Shown here: piece after piece, positions 5,795 through 10,116 of the stretch | How the letters are laid out: each line of letters begins with the position of its first letter | How positions within the stretch are numbered: the first letter of the stretch is position 1 | Assembly (NCBI GenBank): GCA_025456385.1 | Contig: JALOKS010000139.1 | Coordinates: forward strand, 1-10,116 | Reading direction: 5' to 3' | DNA: 10,116 nucleotides | From: Thermoanaerobaculales bacterium | Lineage (GTDB): Bacteria > Acidobacteriota > Thermoanaerobaculia > Thermoanaerobaculales > Sulfomarinibacteraceae | Program-made: the position numbers and the translations under genes | Notes under the pieces: generated by a model | The model's database searches: none | Told to the model about the DNA's origin: nothing | What the model saw: the letters and a program-made list of their open reading frames with translations, nothing else

Positions 5795-8389
5795 GTGCTC
5801 CTTGAGCGTCTCCGGGGCTGGCTGCGAAGGCGGGCGCCGCAACCCGCTCACGGCGCCGGTGACGACGGAACCTCCCTCTTCCGAGAGCGCTACCACGCAC
5901 TGCGGCTCCTGCTCGCGGCGAACAACAAGGCCCTCGACACGATGGCCGAGATGGAGCTGGCGGCGCGCGCCGAGGAGCCGTTCGGCATGGCCTTCGTGCA
6001 CTCGCGCTGCACGGCGGTCGGGGTCAGCGTCTACGCCATGGTCCGCCACCTCGACGAGCTGGCGCCCGGGAGCTATCCGGAGCTCTTCCCGGCCCTGAGC
6101 GCGATCCAGGACCGGATCCGCGAGGCGGTCGCCGGTCGGAAGCCACGTCGCGAGGCTCCCCTGGTGGTGCCGCTCGCCGCGGTCGATCGCGGTTGGACGC
6201 CGGATGTCGGCTCCAAGATGGCGACGCTCGGCGAGGCGGCCGGGCTGCTCGGCCTCAACGTCCCTCCCGGCTTCGTCATCACCGGCGCGGCTTACGAGCT
6301 GCTGCTCGCGCACAACGACCTGCAGCCCGAGATCGACCGCCTGATCCAGACCTCGGACAGCGACGAGCCGGCCGAGATCTTCGCCTTGAGCTCGCGGCTG
6401 CGGCAGCTCGTCGTCCACGCCGAGGTGCCGGCCGCGCTCGCCGACGCGATCGCCGGAGCCTACGAGGCCCTGGCCGCCGCCGTCGGCAGCCGGCCGGCGA
6501 TCGCCCTGCGCTCGAGCGCGGTCGGCGAGGACAGCGCCGAGGCGTCCTTCGCCGGCCAGTACGCGACCGAGCTCAACATCCGCCCCGAGCACCTCGTCGA
6601 CGCCTACCGCCAGGTCGTCGCCAGCAAGTACAGCCCGCAGGCCATGCAGTACCGGCTGCAGCGCGGCCTGCGCGACGACTGGCTCGCGATGTGCGTCGGT
6701 TGCATGGCCATGGTCGACGCCCGCGCCGGCGGCGTCGCCTACACCGCCAACCCCGGCGATCCGACCGACCGCCGGGTCGTCATCAGCGCGGCCCTGGGCC
6801 TGCCGAAGGCGGTCGTGGACGGCCGCTTCGTCGCCGACGAGTTCATCCTCTCCCGCGAGCGCCCCGTCCGCCTCGCGGCTCGGCACATCGCCGCCAAGCC
6901 CGGACGCCTGACCCTCGACCCCGCAGAGGGCGTCGTCCGCGAGGAGGTCGTCGGCGCGCAGCAGACGGCCCCGGCCGTGAGCGACGCCGAGGCCGTGTCC
7001 GTGGCCGAGATCGCGCTCGCGCTCGAGGACCACTTCGGCGGCCCCCAGGACATCGAGTGGGCGGTCGATCCCGACGGTGAGGTGGTGGTGCTGCAGAGCC
7101 GCCCGCTGCAGCAGGTGGCGGCGGCAGCCCCAGGGGCCGAGCTCGCCGGCGTCTCGCCGCTGCTCGCGGGCGGCCTCTGCGTGAGCCCGGGCGCCGCCGC
7201 GGGCCGGGTCAGTCGAGTCGAGCGCGACAGCGACGCGCTGCGTTTCGGCGACGGGGCGGTGCTGGTGGTGCAGCACCCCCTGCCGCGGTGGGCGGCACTG
7301 CTGCCCCGGGCGGCAGCCGTGGTCGCCGCCGGGGGCGGCATCGCCGGCCACCTCGCCACCGTCGCCCGCGAGTCGGGGGTGCCGGCCCTGTTCGGGCTCG
7401 CCGGCGCCGAGGCCCTCGAGGAAGGCCTCGAGATCACGGTCGACGCGAGCGGCCGGGCCCTCTACCCGGGCCGGATCGATGCGCTGCTGGGGGCCGAACG
7501 CCGCCACGCCTCGGCGATCGCGGGAAGCCCGGTCCACGCCACTCTGCTCGACGCCCTGGCGCTGATCGCGCCGCTCAACCTCCTCGACCCGAGCGACGTC
7601 TCGTTCCGACCCGCATCCTGTCGCACCCTGCACGACATCACCCGCTTCTGCCACGAGAAGGCGGTGCGGGAGATGTTCGACTTCGGCCGCCAGCACCGTT
7701 TCCCGAAGCACGAGAGCAAGCAGCTCTACCACAACGTGCCGATGCAGTGGTGGGTGCTCGACCTCGAGGACGGCTTCAACCGCCCGCTCACCGGCAAGTA
7801 CGTCCGCCTCGCGGACATCGGCTGCCGGCCGATGCTGGCCCTCTGGCGCGGCATGGTGGCGGTTCCCTGGGAGGGCCCGCCGGCGATGTCCGGCCGCGGC
7901 TTCGCCTCGGTCCTCTTCGAGGCGACCGCGAACCCGGCCCTGGCGACGCCCTTCCGCAAGCCCTACGCGCAGCAGAACTACTTCATGATCTCGAGCACCT
8001 TCATGAACCTGCAGTCCCGCTTCGGCTTCCACTTCGCGGCGGTGGAGACGGTGGCGGGCGAGCGCGATCACGAGAACTACCTCGGCTTCTCCTTCAAAGG
8101 CGGGGCCGCCGACCTCGAGCGGCGAGCCGGCAGGGTCGCCATGATCTGCGAGATCCTCGAAGAGCGGGGCTTTGCCGTCGAGGCGCGGGAGGACCACGCG
8201 ACCGCCCGCCTCGCCGGGCTGCCGGCGGCCGTGATGGAGCGGCAGCTCGAGCTCGTCGGCTACCTCATCATGCACACCCGGCAGCTCGACATGATCATGA
8301 ACGACCCCGCCGTCGTCGCCCACTACCGGGCCAAGATCGTCGCCGACCTCGAGCGGATCGCGAGCGGCGAGCCGGGCGCGGGCGGCTGA
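5795..8389 (+). CDS. PPDK/PEP-synthase-like phosphotransferase lacking the TIM barrel, with an unassigned C-terminal domain
   Basis: An 864-residue cytoplasmic protein. An in-frame TGA at 5780 makes GTG 5795 the first usable start, though its ribosome binding site is poor. Residues ~25-115 are a helical region of unknown function. Residues ~135-440 are the PPDK N-terminal ATP-grasp module: GSKMATLGEA (139-148, with ATP-contacting K141), PPGFVIT, RSSAVGEDSAEASFAGQY (R239), DIEW (419-422) and QSRPL (434-438). Residues ~455-560 are the PEP-utiliser mobile domain with predicted phospho-acceptor H519 in GGGIAGHLATVARE. The PEP/pyruvate-binding TIM barrel of true PEP synthase or PPDK is absent. Instead, residues ~600-850 form a domain with CRTLHDITRFCHEKAVREMF (609-628) that I cannot assign to a characterised fold. 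In known relatives such as rifampin phosphotransferase, ATP-grasp and phosphohistidine modules pair with a different acceptor domain, so this C-terminal domain may bind the acceptor. Annotation as PEP synthase would be misleading. Confidence 0.88.
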   Translation: MLLERLRGWLRRRAPQPAHGAGDDGTSLFRERYHALRLLLAANNKALDTMAEMELAARAEEPFGMAFVHSRCTAVGVSVYAMVRHLDELAPGSYPELFPALSAIQDRIREAVAGRKPRREAPLVVPLAAVDRGWTPDVGSKMATLGEAAGLLGLNVPPGFVITGAAYELLLAHNDLQPEIDRLIQTSDSDEPAEIFALSSRLRQLVVHAEVPAALADAIAGAYEALAAAVGSRPAIALRSSAVGEDSAEASFAGQYATELNIRPEHLVDAYRQVVASKYSPQAMQYRLQRGLRDDWLAMCVGCMAMVDARAGGVAYTANPGDPTDRRVVISAALGLPKAVVDGRFVADEFILSRERPVRLAARHIAAKPGRLTLDPAEGVVREEVVGAQQTAPAVSDAEAVSVAEIALALEDHFGGPQDIEWAVDPDGEVVVLQSRPLQQVAAAAPGAELAGVSPLLAGGLCVSPGAAAGRVSRVERDSDALRFGDGAVLVVQHPLPRWAALLPRAAAVVAAGGGIAGHLATVARESGVPALFGLAGAEALEEGLEITVDASGRALYPGRIDALLGAERRHASAIAGSPVHATLLDALALIAPLNLLDPSDVSFRPASCRTLHDITRFCHEKAVREMFDFGRQHRFPKHESKQLYHNVPMQWWVLDLEDGFNRPLTGKYVRLADIGCRPMLALWRGMVAVPWEGPPAMSGRGFASVLFEATANPALATPFRKPYAQQNYFMISSTFMNLQSRFGFHFAAVETVAGERDHENYLGFSFKGGAADLERRAGRVAMICEILEERGFAVEAREDHATARLAGLPAAVMERQLELVGYLIMHTRQLDMIMNDPAVVAHYRAKIVADLERIASGEPGAGG

Positions 8390-8447
8390 GCGCGCGGGCC
8401 GGCGGCGCCGGAAAGATCCGGCACGGCGGGCAGGTTGCACCTGGGTG

Positions 8448-9557
8448 ATGAGCAGGGGCGCGTCGCCGAACCGCGGGTGTGACCGGGTGCCCAACGAGGC
8501 GCTCGCCGAGGCCCTGTTCGCGCTCTCCGAGGCCGAGCCGCCGGGCGACCGGCGCCTGGCCCTGCTGCGCGCCGGCTACGCGGCCTTCGACACCGCGGGC
8601 GGCGCGCGCCCGGCCGCCCTCGCGGACGCCCCGGACTGGCTCCGGCCGCTCATCGAGCAGCTCGCCGCCTGCCGCGGCGCGGACGCGGTGGCGGCCGCCG
8701 TCGGCCGCCTGGCGGGGGGCCGGCCGCTGCGCCCGCGGGCCACCCGTTCGGGCTTCCTGGCGCGGTCCGCGATCGCCGAGATCCTGCGCCGGGGGCCGTC
8801 CGAGCTCCATCCCCGCCGCCTGCGCGGCGCCTGCCACTGGCACACCCACGACTCCGACGGCAAGGCGGCGCTCGCTGCGATGGCGCGCGCCTGCGCTGAG
8901 AAGGGCCACGCCTGGTCACTGGTCAGCGACCACTCGCGGGGCCTCGAGGTGGCCTCGGGCCTCGATCGCGAGGGCCTGCGCCTGCAGCGCGGGCGGATCG
9001 CGCGCTGGAACCGCGAGCGCGGGGACGAGCACCGCGTCTTCCAGGGCCTCGAGGTCGAGGTCCTCGCCGACGGCACCCTCGACGTGCCGCACGGCGAGCG
9101 GCTGGAGGTTTCCTGTGTGCTCGCCGCCGTGCACAGCCACTTCGACCCCGACCGCGACCAGACCGACCGCCTGCTGCGCGCGGTGGCGACTCCTGGGGTG
9201 CACGTCCTCGCCCACCCGCGCGGCCGCCACTTCCACCACCGGCAGGGCCTCCGGGCGCGCTGGGAGAAGGTCTTCGCGGCCTGCGCGGACCACGGCGTCG
9301 CGGTCGAGATCAACGGCTTCCCGCGCCGCCAGGACCTCGACGCGGACCTCGCGCGGGTGGCGGTCGCGGCGGGCTGCGACCTGATGCTCGGCTCGGCGGG
9401 CTGCGACCTGATGCTCGGCTCCGATGCCCACGCCGTGCCCCACCTCGAGTTCGACGCCTACGCGGCGGCGATCGCGATGGCCGCCGAGGTGCCGCGGCAG
9501 CGGGTGCTCAACGTCCGCCACGCCGACGAGTTCGAGGCCTGGCTCAATGATCGTTAG
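8448..9557 (+). CDS. PHP-domain metal-dependent phosphoesterase-like protein (PolX-PHP related)
   Basis: About 369 residues from ATG 8448; a GTG at 8445 and another at 8487 are possible alternative starts, none with a convincing ribosome binding site. Residues ~1-125 are Ala/Arg-rich and helical, with no recognised domain. From ~125 a PHP metal-binding fold follows: CHWHTHDSDG (H130, H132), VSDHS, GLEVEVLADGTLDVP, AAVHSHF, VLAHPRGR, VEINGFPRRQDLD and DAH (D326-H328). The order and wording match the C-terminal PHP domain of bacterial family X polymerases and stand-alone PHP proteins related to histidinol phosphatase, but no polymerase domain is present. Expected activity is hydrolysis of a phosphoester using two or three metal ions; the substrate is unknown. 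A 27-bp tandem duplication inserts a second AGCDLMLGS directly before the DAH ligands. The gene follows the PPDK-like gene by 58 nt; membership of the operon is possible but not shown. Confidence 0.85.
   Translation: MSRGASPNRGCDRVPNEALAEALFALSEAEPPGDRRLALLRAGYAAFDTAGGARPAALADAPDWLRPLIEQLAACRGADAVAAAVGRLAGGRPLRPRATRSGFLARSAIAEILRRGPSELHPRRLRGACHWHTHDSDGKAALAAMARACAEKGHAWSLVSDHSRGLEVASGLDREGLRLQRGRIARWNRERGDEHRVFQGLEVEVLADGTLDVPHGERLEVSCVLAAVHSHFDPDRDQTDRLLRAVATPGVHVLAHPRGRHFHHRQGLRARWEKVFAACADHGVAVEINGFPRRQDLDADLARVAVAAGCDLMLGSAGCDLMLGSDAHAVPHLEFDAYAAAIAMAAEVPRQRVLNVRHADEFEAWLNDR
9367..9420 (+). repeat. Perfect 27-bp tandem duplication in the PHP gene
   Basis: Positions 9367-9393 and 9394-9420 are identical, with 1 nt of further match. 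The unit is in frame and duplicates the nine residues AGCDLMLGS, a core strand leading into the metal-binding DAH. Homologous PHP domains have one copy of this strand. Confidence 0.97.
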
Positions 9558-9594
9558 AACTTTGAACCTCAGAACGTTCCGCCCACCCATCTGA

Positions 9595-9727
9595 ACCACA
9601 GAGGCACGGAGAACACAGAGAAGCCACAGAGAGAGGTCACGATCTCAGAACACGATGCTCTCTGGATGGTCCTGCGATGAGTCTGAACCCCCTCTGTGCG
9701 GCTCAGTGACCTCTGTGCCTCCGTGGT
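9595..9727. repeat. Imperfect ACAGAG-rich inverted repeat (REP/MITE-like)
   Basis: The left arm (9595-~9636) opens ACCACAGAGGCACGGAG and continues with further CACAGAG words. The reverse complement of the right arm (~9689-9727) opens ACCACGGAGGCACAGAG and continues in the same style. The arms enclose a loop of about 50 nt and could fold into a long imperfect hairpin. Similar CACAGAG-type palindromic intergenic repeats are familiar from several GC-rich bacterial lineages. It lies between convergent genes and could act as a bidirectional transcription barrier, which is inference. Confidence 0.7.
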
Positions 9728-9810
9728 GCGGTGGATTCCTCGAACCGTTTGGCATGAACGACCCCGAGGGGGCGATGTCGCGGACGCGCCGCCCGCTCCC
9801 TGCCCCGCCA

Positions 9811-9873
9811 GCTGTCACGGTCACTGCCCTCTGCAGCTGCCACTGCCATCTGCCGCTGTTACTGAACCTGAAT
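9811..9873. repeat. Degenerate hexamer-like repeat tract
   Basis: A run of variants of CTGTCA/CTGCCA, often spaced about six bases apart, in a non-coding context. It resembles a decayed short tandem repeat and ends in CTGAACCTGAA-type words. Copies are too diverged to define a unit with certainty. Confidence 0.4.
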
Positions 9874-9973
9874 CCGAGCACCGAGACGGGCACGGGTCGT
9901 TTCCGATGCCTCCGTCCCATGCGACTCCGGATGAGCCGACCCTTCCAACGTTCAAACGGAACGCCGTGGTCGT

Positions 9974-10116
9974 CTAGTACAGCGGGAACCTCGCGGTCAG
10001 GGCGTGGACCTCGGCCTTGACGGCCTCCATCTCGGCGTTGAAGGCCGCCATCGTAGCCTCGTCCCCGGTGTCCTCGTCGGCGCGGAGGACGCGGTCGATG
10101 AGCCCGGCGATGGTTG
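9974..10116 (-). CDS. glyA: C-terminal tail of serine hydroxymethyltransferase (partial)
   Basis: Read on the minus strand, the frame is open from the window edge to a TAG at 9976-9974 and gives 46 complete residues beginning TIAGLIDRVLRADEDTG and ending VHALTARFPLY. A helix with IAxLIDxVL, a short acidic linker and a helix ending in an aromatic-rich RFPLY/RYPVY terminus is characteristic of the C-terminus of bacterial GlyA, the PLP enzyme converting serine and tetrahydrofolate to glycine and methylene-tetrahydrofolate. None of the catalytic residues are in the window, so the identification rests on the tail alone. The gene converges on the PHP gene and is probably unrelated to the signalling cluster. 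Confidence 0.6.
   Translation of the reverse strand, partial: TIAGLIDRVLRADEDTGDEATMAAFNAEMEAVKAEVHALTARFPLY

Larger units (their letters stand above)
9558..9973. other. Gene-free 416-nt region between convergent genes
   Basis: This stretch lies between the end of the PHP gene and the end of the minus-strand glyA-like gene. Its GC is visibly lower than that of the genes. Open frames here give low-complexity peptides without domain motifs, and I regard them as noise. It contains an ACAGAG-rich inverted repeat (9595-9727), a stretch of degenerate CTGCCA/CTGTCA-like hexamers (9811-9873), and short GAACGTT/AACGTTC words near both borders (9572-9578 and 9947-9953). No T-rich rho-independent terminator is seen on either strand. 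Confidence 0.7.

Noticed and set aside
4062..5900. Long minus-strand open frame opposite the hybrid kinase and third regulator
   Set aside because: It is antisense to clearly conserved REC and kinase domains, its translation is low-complexity (Asp/Arg/His/Leu rich) with no motif, and such frames are expected at this GC content.
8407..8422. GCCGG/CCGGC hairpin between the PPDK-like and PHP genes as a terminator
   Set aside because: The stem is only 5 bp and no T tract follows; such short stems are frequent at this GC content.
5615..8494. Minus-strand open frame of about 960 codons opposite the PPDK-like gene
   Set aside because: The + strand has unmistakable ATP-grasp and phosphohistidine motifs over the same span. 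The antisense product is compositionally biased and lacks any domain.
9655..10020. Open frames of about 90-120 codons on both strands in the intergenic region
   Set aside because: They run through the inverted repeat and hexamer tract, have no ribosome binding site or recognisable domain, and one overlaps the glyA-like tail.

Overview
The window is very GC-rich (roughly 70% by eye) and densely coded, with almost everything on the + strand. Codon use is strongly GC-ending, and long antisense open frames appear as a by-product. The protein families (a divergent SLC13 permease, a dCache sensor kinase, REC-only response regulators and a PPDK-like protein without a TIM barrel) resemble gene sets I associate with Desulfobacterota or other delta-proteobacteria-like, or Acidobacteriota-like, Gram-negative bacteria. 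The taxon cannot be fixed from the sequence alone.

Layout: 1-1551 is an SLC13/DASS anion symporter whose 5' end lies outside the window. It is followed, with gaps of only 8-44 nt, by a REC-only regulator (1562-2002), a membrane dCache sensor histidine kinase (2011-3719, frameshifted), a second REC-only regulator (3752-4144), a soluble REC-HisKA-HATPase kinase (4173-5309), a third REC-only regulator (5319-5750) and an 864-residue PPDK/PEP-synthase-like phosphotransferase (5795-8389). After 58 nt comes a PHP-family metal-dependent phosphoesterase-like protein (8448-9557). A 416-nt gene-free stretch (9558-9973) holds an imperfect ACAGAG-rich inverted repeat and degenerate short repeats. The window ends in the C-terminal tail of a minus-strand gene that looks like glyA.

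Working model (inference): transporter, two kinases, four receiver domains and the PPDK-like protein form one operon. No receiver in it carries a DNA-binding or enzymatic output domain, so the signalling proteins look like a phosphorelay or sink system that ends in protein-protein control, perhaps of the transporter or of the PPDK-like enzyme. The PPDK-like protein keeps the ATP-grasp domain and the swivelling phosphohistidine domain, but has an unassigned C-terminal domain where the PEP/pyruvate TIM barrel should be. It is therefore probably not a true PEP synthase.

The most striking sequence-level observation is three perfect tandem duplications (36, 23 and 27 bp) inside coding sequence within 7.3 kb. 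The 23-bp one breaks the sensor kinase frame, and removing one copy restores it exactly. They are either recent slippage or duplication events or assembly artefacts, and raw reads would decide.
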